Source: Vigna angularis (Eukaryota > Streptophyta > Magnoliopsida > Fabales > Fabaceae). From it: 64,000 nt of DNA. Below the pieces are notes generated by a model. It was not told the origin of the DNA. It ran no database searches and saw nothing but the letters and a program-made list of their open reading frames with translations. Numbering within the stretch: position 1 is the stretch's first letter; the number at the start of each line of letters is the position of its first letter. The position numbers were made by a program, and so were the translations under genes. The stretch is from NCBI RefSeq assembly GCF_016808095.1, contig NC_068978.1, forward strand, positions 25,121,306-25,185,305, given 5' to 3'. Shown here in pieces: positions 37,201 to 49,046 of the stretch.

Positions 37201-39567
37201 TTAGTCCATAAATTATGGATCAAATTGCCAATTCTAATTGCACATCCAAACACTTCAGAGACCAACATTTTTAACCACTTTCACTCCGTTTTTCCACGAT
37301 CATTCTCCTTTACCAACGGTTTAACATGATAAACCCGTCAACTACACGGTTCATCCTTCGACAAGTGTATCATTCAAGATTAAGAAAGCTAATCTTAACT
37401 AATCTCTCTTCTAACTTATAATATATAGAGCAATTTGGTATTGTTACCCCATATGCCCAAAATCAATGACGTTTTTAAATACATCAAAAACCAAAATCAG
37501 AAAAGGAAAACAATAATTGAAAGGAAAAAATTAATAAAAAGTAAAATCGTGAATCGAACCACGATTTCAAATGACATCAATAAAAAATATAGAAAACTAA
37601 TAATGTTGTCGGGTGCATGAGTTTAAGAAAAAAAAAATCTCAATTCTAAAATTGGGTTTGTAAGTACGATTTCATTAAAAAAAGAAGAAGCGAGGACTAA
37701 AATACATTCTTGTCTTAAGAAATACATTTTCTTAATTTAAATCGAATGTTTAAACTCGATTAACAATTTTGATAACTGTTTCAAATTTTATCCATTTTCG
37801 TAAAACCTAATTGAATTGTCAAACTGGAGAGTGTAGTATTTCTGTGTGACGAAAAGACACTTTTAACAATTTATGCGTGATGTGTGTTCAATTAAAGTCC
37901 TTGTTAAATCACAATACACCACAAATGTTATTCAAAGATTCACATGTACAGAAATAAGATGATTTATTCTCATGATTGTGTACCTGATTAAGATTTTTAT
38001 GTAAATAAATTCTTGAAAACAGTATGTATAGATCTATTTCTATACAAAAGTAAAATAAAATTATGACTGTAATATATTATAACAGTATGTATAGATCTAT
38101 TTCTGAAATGATTTAATTTTCGTAGTTATGCAAACATGCAAATTCAACTAGAGAACTAAAGATTAAATGTATTTTTTACCCTTAAATTATTATAAAATAT
38201 ATGTTTCATATTTTAATTAAATTATAAAATATTTTACTTTTGTATTTTATAAAAGTTATATAGTTCAATATGAAATTTCATTTTTTAATAAAAAATATCC
38301 TAAATGTTATTTGTTGTGAAAGATATTTTATATTATTTTCATAAAATGTAGGAAAACATAAATTTTTATGATAGTTTAAATACGCAAAACATATTTAATT
38401 TAGGGACCATGATATTTTAATAATTTTTTTTAGTAATTTTTTAACAAGAGATTGTATGTTATTATTTTATTGGTGTGTATATTTAAAATGAATGAATAAC
38501 AAGCTACCATGTAGGTTGTTGTAAAAAAGTTGTCTAATAAAGTTGTTAAAAATATATTTTCTTTAATTTAAATAGAGTTAACATGTCCTGTGGTTGGCTG
38601 ATTTATTTATTTATTTTTTAAATAATGTGACATTAATAAGGAAGTGTAGTATGAATTTGGTGTTTTCAGTAATACTCACCAGAAATAGATGCAACACATC
38701 ATGGCGTGTTAATTCTGAATTTTCCCTTCTGGTGATATCAAGAAACGACTCTAACACATCATTTCCGTCAACGGAATCTACACTCTGAATTCTTTCTTCA
38801 ACAATACAATCAAACACATCAAGTAACGTTCGGTAATAGCGTTTCATCCTTCGTCGTGCTCCCTGCGGATCAAGTCTACGAAAAACAGGGTAATAGTCTG
38901 CAACATTAGGCTTCGAAGCTTCCGCGAGCACACTAGAAATAACACTTCGAAACTTCTGAGAAACACCAGAACTATAAGAAGCCAAGTCAAGGGAAAAAAG
39001 GGTGTTTGATATTGCGTTAAGCACTGTAGTGAACGCAGTCTCACCAATATCAACCGCGCGACCCTTTTCGCAATTTTCGTGCAAGTAATCGAGCAGCTCC
39101 TTCATCTTTCTATGGCGTAGAGATTGGGTGGAATCAAGTTGGTGAGTGGAGAAAATTTTGGTGGCACAAACTTTTCTAAGAGTGTTCCATTTTGATGACA
39201 CAGGGAGGAATACTACAGAAGATTGATCATGTGAAAGTGCTTGAACAGACTCAGGTATGAATCGACTTGCTAAGGCTCGGTCTTTTTTGTGAAGGGCTTC
39301 TTTGGCTATATTTGGAGAGGAAATTACCACAGTGGTGATGGTGCCTATTTTAACAGTCATAATAGGTCCATAAGTTTTGGAAAGCTTATGAAGTTCTTGG
39401 TGCAGTTTTGATGGCCATAGCTGTAAAATGTTTCCTATGATGGGATAATTGGGAGGACCAGGTGGTAGCTTGCGATATTTGGTGTTTTTTCTGCTACGGC
39501 TAAAGAAGAAGATATGGATGCATAAGTATGCAAACAAAATCAATTGAATAAATGCTACGTTGTCCAT
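34278..39567 (-). CDS. Cytochrome P450, CYP76-like
   Basis: Haem-thiolate monooxygenase of the A-type plant clan, anchored in the ER. CYP76 enzymes often hydroxylate monoterpenols or other small lipophiles; the substrate here is unknown. Exons on the minus strand are 39567-38680 (296 codons) and 34880-34278 (200 codons plus stop), split by GTGAGT...GGCAG in phase 0 just before the I-helix, as in other CYP76 genes. The 496 aa length is normal. Seen: a membrane anchor (residues about 4-22), hinge KLPPGPP (33-39), oxygen-binding AGLDTT (301-306), ExxR at 359-362, PERF (413-416) and haem signature FGSGRRMCPG (432-441) with ligand Cys439. No lesion is seen. The 3.8 kb intron is unusually long and holds retrotransposon sequence. 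Confidence 0.92.
34881..38679 (-). other. Intron of the P450 gene (3799 bp) with retrotransposon sequence
   Basis: Inside the intron are a doubled segment (AGAAGTC-TGCAT...GACTTTAGCTCAAA at about 36090-36120 and 36182-36222), an unrecognised frame at 36152-36526, and a copia LTR-like block with AAAGTCTCACATCAGATAAA near 36622. A primer-site-like TGGTATCAGGTTGAG (36797-36811) follows. A 24 bp direct repeat (AACAGTATGTATAGATCTAT plus TTCT) occurs at 38018 and 38081. The rest is AT-rich. Confidence 0.7.
36538..36811 (+). repeat. Copia LTR end and primer site within the P450 intron
   Basis: The sequence has the legume copia LTR look: GTTGGATATAAACAAAGTCT, then CATGAGTTTATATACATATA. It ends with TGGTATCAGGTTGAGG at 36797, close to the tRNA-iMet primer consensus. 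No gag or pol follows, so it is a truncated insertion, opposite in strand to the P450 gene. Confidence 0.5.
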
Positions 39568-39614
39568 GGCTTATGGCTGTTACATATTGTGGCTTTCATT
39601 GCAAAACTAAGGGG

Positions 39615-39622
39615 TTTATATA
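39615..39622 (-). promoter_or_regulatory. TATA box of the P450 gene
   Basis: The minus strand reads TATATAAA followed by CCCCTTAG, 48-55 bp upstream of the ATG. This predicts a short leader of about 20 nt. It is the only good TATA match near the start. Confidence 0.55.
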
Positions 39623-39765
39623 GGATAATTTCATTTGCCGACCTCAACTTCGTGGAATTATGGCCACCAGCTTGACGAAAGCAATTTCCAAGCTTGCACT
39701 TGGAAAACAGATGTTCATATTATGGTAGAGATTAAATTTGTTTTTTTTTTCCAGCAAAACTATTA

Positions 39766-40330
39766 TGTTATTATGGGCTCATAACCGACCGATCGGTAAA
39801 GATGCAGGAGAGCCTCTACGTCATTTTGGACTCATATGTTACCGATCGGTTAGGACGACTACGACCTAAGGAACTGAACGCATGCGGGAAAAAGTCTCTC
39901 AGCCGTTCGGTTCCAAAAAGCTTCTCAGTCGTTCGGTTCCGACTGAGCATAGTTAATGCACAAATAAATGTGGTAATGACTACCATTAGACAGTTAAGGT
40001 ATGCATTAATGACCATTAAGAGGTAAATTAATTGGTCAGATTCTTTTAAACTCTATAAATAGGATTTAGGTTTGAGGTAAACACACATTCAACTCACACC
40101 CTACTATGCTCTACTTACGTCCGATCAGGACTTAAATATTTAACTGTAACAAACAATTCATAAAACCGCTCATAACTTGAGCGTCAGAGTGTCTTTTGCA
40201 AGTACCTCTCCTCTTTTTCCACGAGGGTGACCGAGCGGTCAAGACTGAAGTTCACTGAGCGACCAATACTGAAGTTCACTGAGCGGCCAATACTGAAGTT
40301 CACTGAGCGGCCAATACTAAAAAGGACCGA
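39766..40330 (+). repeat. Gypsy LTR / 5' region with ACCGATCGGT palindromes
   Basis: The block starts TGTTATTATGGGC. It contains ACCGATCGGT or near copies at about 39787, 39842 and 40325, a TATA-like ACTCTATAAATAGG at 40051, and the gypsy LTR block TTGAGCGTCAGAGTGTC near 40178. The related block near 45650 (GTTGAGCTTTTTGCAGGTAG) may be its partner. The exact 3' end is not fixed. Confidence 0.5.
40246..40317. repeat. 24 bp tandem repeat, three copies
   Basis: Three head-to-tail units of TGAAGTTCACTGAGCGRCCA plus ATAC lie at 40246, 40270 and 40294. The first differs by one base. Confidence 0.9.
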
Positions 40331-40689
40331 TCGGTCTAAATTGGAAGCATACAAGCGAAGCACACAAGTCAAATGTTAGTGTCTCGGTCTCACAAAATCC
40401 CTACCAAAACATATTATATAAAAGGTTGTGTTTATCACTAAATTAATATAAAGTATTTTGTCCCTTCATGTCATATAAAATATTCTTCTCAACAAATGCT
40501 ACGTGTAGTTTTAGTTCCTGAATTTAATATAAATAATGTAAACTATCATTTTAACATATTGTACGTGAAATGTTTAACAAACAAAGTAATATTAAGACTA
40601 CAATATAGTTTGATAATGAAATACTTTTTTACAATAATTTCGGAACGAAAAACCGTGTTTCACTCTTATAATAATTTGGGTTAGGAGAA

Positions 40690-41760
40690 AAACTTGAAAA
40701 AACTAGCAAGTTGAGAAGTGGTAAGCTGGGCGGACTCGAAGAATACAAGCGGGATTTCTTTATACTAAAGTACATTTCGGGCGAGAAGGCCAACTACTTC
40801 TTGAGAGAACTCCATAGTGGGGTTTGTGGTATGAACGCAGCAAGACAAACTCGCCCGCACCCAGCGATTTGGGTTACTTTGGCCAACTTTGGAGCAGGAC
40901 TGCGACGTGTTCGATAAGAACCATAAAAGTTGTCAGGAGCACCACAATAACATCTACATACCGCTCACCAAACTGCACAACACCGTTTCCCATCGACCGT
41001 TTTCCTAATGGGAGATGAACATTGTCAGACTATTTCCGATCGGTAAACATGGGTGGAAGCCGAGCCTTTGACCATCATCACCGCTCAACAGGTCTATAAA
41101 TTCATCTATAAATTCATGTGGAAGATCATCTGATGCTTTACAACGACCATCAATTTATCGACAAGAAGCTAGCCGAGATCTATAAGAACCTAGGCATAAA
41201 GCATATCACCATCTCTGTGGAGTACCCTCATACAAATGGTCAAGTTGAAGTAGTGAATAATACCCATTGTGGCCTAGTTAATGCGTCGCTTAAGAGACGT
41301 TAAGGGTGGACGAGTTACCAGAAGTCCTATGGAGATATCGGTGCTCACCATACAATAGGACCAATTAAACCTTGTTCAACCTCACATATCGTAAGAACTC
41401 CCATGCTCCCTGTCGAAATAGGCGAACCCTCTATCAGAAGATAGCTAAAAGACTTAGACCTCAACGACATGAAACTCATAGCAAAGCTTGACACACTATC
41501 GGAGAAGTGGGAAGTGGCAATCGTGTAGGCAAAAGCCTAGAATGAAATGGTCGCCAAAAGATACAACACTAAGGTTAGACCGCGAAGCTTCTTGGAGTGG
41601 GACCTAGAATGGAGGAAGACACACGCACGGGAAGCTAGCCACTAACTGGCAAGGCTCGTTCACAGTTGTCGAAGACTTGAAGAACGAAGCATATTGACTC
41701 GAACATTCGAGCGAGAAATCGATCCCTAACACTTGGAATGTGTCATACCTCAAATTTTAC
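40690..41760 (+). pseudogene. Ty3/gypsy (Tat/Athila-like) integrase remnant
   Basis: Frames match gypsy pol with breaks. The integrase zinc-binding region start is seen at about 40795-40860 (NYFLRELHSGVCGMNAARQT, where related elements have REIHEGVCGNH). The core end lies at 41118-41290 (NDHQFIDKKLAEIYKNLGIK, then HITISVEYPHTNGQVEVVN). The first catalytic part is deleted or scrambled. The downstream frame to 41760 matches the C-terminal part loosely. Gag, protease and RT are absent between the LTR and this point. Confidence 0.75.
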
Positions 41761-41814
41761 TTCAATTAAAAACTCCATGTAAAACATTGTGACAATTAAA
41801 AATATGAGAAGTTT

Positions 41815-42560
41815 TTGAACAATTTTTTGAGCAAGTTACTCGCCCCAACGACCTTGATGTCATCAGAAATTGCAAGCCTAGGGAACATTCTAAGTAAACT
41901 CCTAGCCTCAACCCATCAACAAGGAACATTCTTCGTGAACTTTCGTCGTATCGAAAGTCACAAGGCTAGGGAACGTTTTAAGCGAACTCCTAGCATTAAC
42001 CGATCGGTGAAGAACGTTCTCAGTGAACTCTCATCGCATCGAAAAATTGTAGGCCTAGAGAACGTTCTAAGAGAACTCCCATCGCATCGAAAATTGTAGG
42101 CCTAGAGAACGTTCTAAGAGAACTCCTAGCGCCAACTAATCAACGAGGAACGTTCTTGGTGAACTTCTAGATCTAACCGATCGACGAGAAACGTTCCTAG
42201 TGAACTCGCGTTGCATCGAAAATTGTAGGCCTAAGGAACGTTCTAAGCGAACTTGTAGCGCCAAGCAATCGATGAGTAACGTTCTTAGTGAAATATTGTC
42301 ACATAAAAAATTATAGACCTAGGGAACGTTTTAAGTAAACTCCTAGCGCTAACCGATCAGGGAGGAATCTTCTAAGTGAGCTCTCATAGGCTTAGGAAAA
42401 GTTCTAAGTAAACTTCTAGGGCTAACCGATCAATAAGGAACATTCTTAGTGAATTCTCGTCGCATCACAAAAAGTTAGCTCTTAAGTGTCAATCGATCGG
42501 CAAGGAATGCTCTTAAGTGTCAACCGATCGACAACGAAAAGTAAGAACACTTGAACACTA
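41815..42560. repeat. Long minisatellite in gypsy element, units about 85-95 bp
   Basis: Some seven diverged units share GGGAACGTTCTAAGCGAACT-CCTAGC, then an ACCGATCG-type box, then GAGGAACGTTCTTAGTGAAC and TCTCGTCGCATCGAAAA. Each unit therefore holds two GAACGTTC palindromes. The array lies downstream of pol, in the position of the 3' untranslated tandem repeats of Tat/Ogre-type gypsy elements. Confidence 0.8.
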
Positions 42561-42669
42561 ACCGAGCAGTGAGGAATGTTTCTCACACACATTAAAATAA
42601 AGAGTGTGTTTAAGCTCAACAACCGGATTGCCGATCGGCTATGACTAAAGCAAGTTAAACAATAATTCA

Positions 42670-43726
42670 ACCAAATTCAAGGAAAATTATGCAGCAACGA
42701 CGTAAAAGCTATGTAACTAAACATTATGTTCAAGCAAGTAAAACAAAAAGAGAAAAGTGAAACTCAATTTTGGACAAGAGGAAAATGTTTCTATCTTTAA
42801 TAATGAATTGTGTATTGAAGTTGCGGGAAAACAGTAGGAGAGTTGAATAGTGTTTTCTAATAAGCTGATCGTGAAGTAAATGACCCTCATGAGCTAGTTG
42901 TCCTTAATATTATAAATGTTATCATGTTGTGTGCGCTTATGGAACTAACCTTAATTCATTCACCTAGGGTTTAGTGAGGAATAAAACTTTGTAGGATTGG
43001 CATGTGTGATAAGACATCGTTTTACACATGACATGATTGGTTGTAATATAGATCCAACACAAAAGCGTTTTATAATGCTTTAATCAAACAAAGCTACGTT
43101 TAGTTCTCCTCTAAGATAACATAAAACGTTTTATTATATATTCACTCAATTTTTCAATAACCATAACTATCAAAACCGGCTATGATTTTTGGTGCTTTGA
43201 ACAAATTCTCAAGTCATTTGGAGTTGTTTTGAATATACTTTCATTTTTACCCTAACCTTGGATGTATAACATGTAGTATGAACAATAAACAAGTTCAACA
43301 ATACAACAAACAACTTCTTGAAAACGAAAACTAAAACTAAAACGAAAATGAAAATGAAAATAATCGGTCAAAACAAACAAAAATCATACGTAAAGTAGTT
43401 AATCAACATGAATTTGTATAAAATGAAATAAAGATTACATGTGTTGTTCGACAAAAGTTTGAGCAGAGAAGAAGGTCTTGGGTTAAGACAAAGTGAATGA
43501 ATTTTCAATCTCTCGCCCAATTTATTTATTCAATTCACTAACATATAACGTCTGACAAGTGAATATCCGACCAAGCTTAATCATGCCTCCGAAATCCACC
43601 AAGGACCGACCATCACAAAAGTGGAAAACATAGTTCCCGACCTTATGTGGAGCCTAACCGTACCAAAGAACAGGTGGCAGCGGCACGAAAGACCCTGTCC
43701 ACTCCCCGGCAACATTAACTTCTATG
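42670..43726. other. Non-coding part of the decayed gypsy element
   Basis: No frame with family resemblance is found. The right part (43560-43726) is GC-richer and reads into the solo LTR insertion at 43732. Confidence 0.35.
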
Positions 43727-43731
43727 GTAGC

Positions 43732-44826
43732 TGATGAGTGCATATTTATGCCTATATTTATGTTTTAAAATTCAAATTTTTGATGAGATTCTTGTGCTTA
43801 AATGATTGATTTGAAGTGAATTTGTGACGATTGAATTTATCGGGTTTAGGGGAGGCACAACTCATTCATTCTCAGACTCCTCCACTTGGAAGCATTCATC
43901 CTCCACTCCTCTCATTTTATTTCATCATGTATTCTACTCCATTCATGGAGGGCTAAGCTCCTAGGGCTATTCCACTATAATTTCATTATGGATTTTGAGG
44001 TTAAGTTGAATTTATGCAATTGTTTCTTTTGATTATTGATTTGAGTTATTCTTCTTCTATGTCTTTCATCTCTCAATCATATTAAAAGTAATGATTTTTG
44101 CAGCATAAGGTGTTTGAATCTACATGCATATTAATCATACGAGTTCAAATGTTTCTAGGTTTGATTGAGAATCTACTTTGATTAAATTTAGGAACTTTCA
44201 TATGATTAAACAGGTTTTTGCTATCAATTGAGAATGTACTTTGATTGGTGGTAATAATTTCAACTATAATTCATTGAGAATTTACTTTGATTAATTAGCT
44301 TTTAATTTGGTTAGGAGATTTAAGAATAGACATGATTAAACACAATAGAATTTAATTGAGAATGTACTTTTGTTGAATTCATTGTGAATAATCTAGAAAA
44401 GTCTTGCATTTGATTGAGAATCTACTTTGGTTAACTGCATGATCGCCCTCAAATTAATTAAGAATGTACTTTAATTAATTTGAAACTTGAACAATAATCA
44501 ATTTAGCAATGATATGTGGATAATCGATGATGAATCTATCTTGGGAAAGCAGTGGAACTAGCCTATTTCATCATAATTGTTTCTAAGTTTCCTCTTTGTT
44601 GTTCAAACATTCTTCAAACATTAATTCTATTAGCATAGTTTCTCACTTTTATTCTTGAGCATTGCATAGCATTAATAAGATTCAAATATTGAAAAACAAT
44701 TTTGTATTCGTTGGGATACGACTTAGGGTTACTTTAACCCTATCTACGTTCTTGAATACTACTTGACAATACTGAAGTTGCCATGAAAAGTAGTATTAAT
44801 TTGATAGCTTCAACGACAATGTATCA
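43732..44826 (+). mobile_element. Solo LTR (1095 bp) nested in gypsy remnant
   Basis: The element runs from TGATGAGTGCATATT to ACAATGTATCA (TG...CA). Flanks are GTAGC (43727-43731) and GTGGC (44827-44831), a 5 bp duplication with one mismatch. Inside, a motif ATTGAGAATGTACTTTGATT recurs at least six times (44160-44480). CGTTGGGATACGACTTAGGG near the 3' end is typical of long gypsy LTRs. No coding sequence is present. Confidence 0.65.
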
Positions 44827-44831
44827 GTGGC

Positions 44832-45800
44832 CATCACACCCTATTCCATAAGAGCAAAATCATTATTTATGTGCATGGCTACTCCTCTATCAACCGAGGG
44901 TTTTCCATCATCACCATACCCCCGATCTCCCCCTCCCTACCGACTCCTCAAACAAAGAAAGCTCCACATTCAAAACTATTACCTTTCACAAAGAAGATGA
45001 ATGAGTTGATCGGTTACAAGAGTAGGAAGAATAACAAGTGTGAAAATGACATCGACCCCACCCCTTATTTATAGCCAAAAAAGGAGTTTTAACGGGCGAA
45101 TCTCAACCGTTGAAGCCAACATGATCCAACAATACACGAGGTGTGACCTTTCATTTCAAAAGGATGTACAAATCCCGAGAAGCCACGTGTCCCACTCACA
45201 TTGGTTACATTTTCTTATAACAGCCACAGTAACTGCTTACACAAGCAACTCCACCTGGATGGACGGCTTAGCGAAACCCATTCCACATCAGCACACACAT
45301 TCATTCTACCCACTCTAAACAAACCCCTACACATCTCACTGATGGAAGACATGCTTGGGCTTGGGGGCCTTGTGTATGGCATGATCGTCTCGTCAATCAC
45401 TAATCGAATCATCAACAACATATGGTCCCACATGAACTGGTTGGTGAATCGATCGGTCGAATTACAAACAAAAAAAACATCAAGAATAATTACATTAACC
45501 CTAAGATAAATCATCACGTTTTGGGCTGAAATTAGACTAGTATTAATCAAAAGTGCATTCCAAAATCTATAAATACAGATTTAGTATTAAGGTAGTTGGT
45601 TACATTAATTACATATTTATTGCTAGCGGTATCAGACAAACATTGACTTTAACATCGTTGAGCTTTTTGCAGGTAGCGCCCCAATTCGATCGAACAATAA
45701 CGAGAGAGAATCAAAGATAAAACCTTGATCTGAACTTAGAGATTTGAGACTCTTACAAGATGTAGACTTAACCTCGACCCTATGTCAAATCCTTAATAAT
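44832..45800 (+). repeat. Right-hand part of the gypsy element, LTR-like end
   Basis: The segment contains GATCGGTCGAATTAC (45450), a TATAAATACAG box (45570) and TTGAGCTTTTTGCAGGTAGC (45660), a diverged counterpart of the block near 40180. It may be the second LTR of the 39.8 kb element. Overlapping short frames at 44871-45550 look fortuitous. Confidence 0.4.
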
Positions 45801-46876
45801 ATATTTATTTTACTTTCAAAGTATTTATATATTAATAATATTTATGTATAAATATTCAATTGAAAGGATTACATTAGCTTTATTCAAATTGCATAAACAA
45901 AAATATTAATTTTATGTTTAAAAATTGAAAACAAATTTAAATTTTTGAAACCCTGTTTAAACCTTAATTTTACCATCTTTGTTAACCTTTTAAAACTTCA
46001 AATACAATGTGTATAACAAAGTGTTTGTTTTCATAATAGGATTTAGGAATATTAATTGTTACCGATTAAAATAACTTAGTAATTATTGCTAAAGTCATAT
46101 AGATATGACATCATGCATAAAATATCACTTCGTAAATTAATTTGAATTCAATCAATAAAAAAATGAGATTGGTAGAGTTCCAATAACAAGGAATTAAATT
46201 TTCTATATTAGAAATAAAAAAGTAGGAGCTGAAATTGCGCAATAAAACTTCCACGAGACTTTACCAATAATGGGTCCAGTCAACCTCGGCGAAAAGAGAC
46301 ATATACAGGTAGATGCACACTGGCTCTGCACATTTTTCCATTTCGAATGGAAATTTCGTAATTCCGGAAATAACTACAATAATTACTATTTTTTATTTTA
46401 TTTTTACTGCCAATTGAATTTCATTGGTCAGAAAAGTAAAAGTGCTTAATTAGTTAGTTACTTATAAGCAAGAGGAAAGTAGATTCCAGTTGAACGAAAA
46501 CAGTCAAATTTCTTTTTATTTTTTTAAAGTTTTGTGGAATTCTTACTGTTAAGATAACAATGACCATTCTAGTGAAGAATTTAGCAATTTCAGTTGCCGC
46601 TTTAATTGATTTTTTTTATCAATTCTTGTTTTATCATTGGTAATTTATCTTTTTGTAGTTCCTTTATTTCACGTTAGTTTATGTTTTTATGTTTCTAGTT
46701 TTTTGCATTACTTATTTTTCAAATGCATGTGTGCTAACAATAACTATATTTGTAATATTAGATCTTTAAATGAATAATTTGTTTCATAGTATTATAATAT
46801 TAACATATCTAACCTTTTAATCAGTATATGAATATGTTGAATATTTTTTAAATGAAATTTTGGAAATATAAATTTA

Positions 46877-46951
<75 letters not shown>

Positions 46952-47142
46952 CTAGTTCCGTATGAGACAAAAATGGAAATAAGTGCGGAGAAAATTTTAA
47001 AATGTAGGGCATAAGTTTGGTGTGCGCCAATCTGTTTGGGAGAATATGATGAAGCTGTTCTTATCTTTTATCATCATTCTTCTCTGGAAATGCGGAGATG
47101 ACTTTTATAGTCTATGGATTCGGTCTCATCCCGCTAACATAA
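45801..47142. other. AT-rich spacer with (AT)n run
   Basis: No gene is recognised. An AT microsatellite with one TTAA interruption occupies 46881-46949. Frames with runs of Ile-Tyr are by-products of it. Confidence 0.5.
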
Positions 47143-47150
47143 TTGTATCT

Positions 47151-47719
47151 TAGGACCTCAAAATGAGTTGAAACTCGTGAGTCAATTCGGCTCACCACGG
47201 GTTTGAATCGGGTTGGGTTGAAAAAAAATAAATTTTTTTATGTGAGTCAATTATGACCTGGCTCACTAAGAATCCGACTCACACGGGTTGAACCCGTGGT
47301 GGGTTGGGTTAGCTCACCAATCCACCTCTTTTTAATTAAATTAATTATTCAAATTCTACTTTTTTTATTGAAATCAAATTAATTAAATTAATTATTCAAA
47401 ATGCACAACTTTTACTTAGCAATAGAGCCTTTCGCACTATAGATGGAGATAAAGAAGAAGATGCTTCAAGAGAGCATAATACTGTGAATTTATCCATTCA
47501 GGACTCCAATTTAATAGATGGATAATATTATAGATTGTATAATTCAAGAATATATCATTTGTTTTATCTTGTTTTTAGACCTATCTACATGCATGACAAT
47601 TTTATCTTGTGCTATATATTTTTGTTAACGGCTATATGTAGTTTCTTGGTCAAACGGTTGTGTATGTCTCATCAAACTAAATTCGCAAAATTTTATGCTT
47701 GATAGCTTATAATATATAC

Positions 47720-47812
<93 letters not shown>

Positions 47813-48116
47813 ACAATATATTTCTTTTGTTTCATTTTTTTTATATCAATTGGTCCAATTATTATTGTTTAATTTTGATCGATCAAAGTAACATGTTATG
47901 AGAATCTGAGAAGAAGAGGATGAAAAGAAGTTAATTAAGTGAGTCAATGAACCAACCCGTTTAACCCACCAACTCGTGGTGGGTCGGGTCGGGTTCGAGT
48001 TTTTGCGACTTGTTAATAAATGAGCCGGGTTTGGTTGACTCACTAAATAAAAAACCCGTGGTGGGTCGGATCGGGTCGGGTCGGGTCGGGCCGGGTTACC
48101 TGTTTTGACAACTCTA
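47151..48116. mobile_element. Degenerate hAT-like element (966 bp)
   Basis: The right terminus complement reads TAGAGTTGTCAAAACAGGTA, a classic hAT end. The left end, TAGGACCTCAAAATGAGT, is diverged. Flanks TTGTATCT (47143-47150) and ATGTATTT (48117-48124) agree at 6 of 8 bases. Both subterminal parts are rich in GGGTT/GGGTCGG and CTCACCAC motifs in inverted arrangement. Inside is a long (AT)n array with TACATA interruptions (47713-47812). No transposase is encoded. Confidence 0.6.
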
Positions 48117-48124
48117 ATGTATTT

Positions 48125-49040
48125 CTTGATTGATATAGCACTTTAATTCATCTTTGACTACTTTATAAAACGACTTAAATGAAGTCAAGTACTCTACTTG
48201 TGCAGTATCTATGTAGCCCTCTAAATGTTTAAAATCACTGTTTTTAAATATTACATATGTACCATCACTTAAAAATTACGTTATTTTATGAGTTTTATTT
48301 TGAATTTTTATGATTTTATCAAATTATTAAGAATATTTTTTTTTAAGTATCAAGTTTTTTCATAAGTAATGATAAAGATTTGTATCACATTCTTAATTCT
48401 TTCTTTATCTTGTATGTATAAGTGTTGAAATTTTGACTCTTGAAGAACTTCCTTGTCAACGTATCGTTGTAAATATGATATTGTATTTCTTGAATTTCGA
48501 TATATATTATAGCAAAGTTTAACTTGATTAACATGTTGATGTATTGTTATAGAAGATTTTTACTCTTAATGTACACATAAAAACTATGTGCAATATTTAA
48601 TATTATAATTAGTATATTTTTTCCTTTACAACCATGGGGAACTTTCTTTTATATTAAGATAAATTTTTTCTTTATTTTATGCCAAGAATCATTATAAGTA
48701 ATGATGGGTCTTTTTAATGATGGGTCTTTTTGAGGTAATGGGTTAGAGAGATATAACAATAATAAAACTTGAGTCTAGTCTATATATAGAATTGACATCA
48801 CTTTGAACCTAAAATCTTACGACAATGAGTTTATAGGTCTTTCTCCTTATATGTTGCTCAACTTTCTCATTTTTATTCAATGTGGGACAGATTCAAATTT
48901 AAATTTGAATCCCAACAATAACTACCTCAAGGGTGAGTCCCTTCTATATTGGTATATTATTCCTCAAGTAGAAGCATTCTCAACTATGGGTACTCAAATG
49001 GTGACCTTCTTATACTACTGTTTTTGTCACAACAAAGGGA
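48125..49040. other. Spacer with LTR-like block
   Basis: AT-rich. AATGATGGGTCTTTTT is doubled at 48699-48731. The part near 48830-48890 (CTCATTTTTATTCAATGTGGG) resembles the CCAATGTGGGAC block in the LTR near 32870, so it is probably another retrotransposon LTR piece. No gene is seen. Confidence 0.35.
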
Positions 49041-49046
49041 CACACT

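Noticed and set aside
45040..45550. Cluster of overlapping frames on both strands around 45.0-45.5 kb
   Set aside because: They overlap each other on opposite strands within retrotransposon LTR-like sequence and lack any domain.
46848..47030. Tyr-Ile repeat peptide frames (also 47625-47816 and 51050-51340)
   Set aside because: They are translated (AT)n microsatellites.
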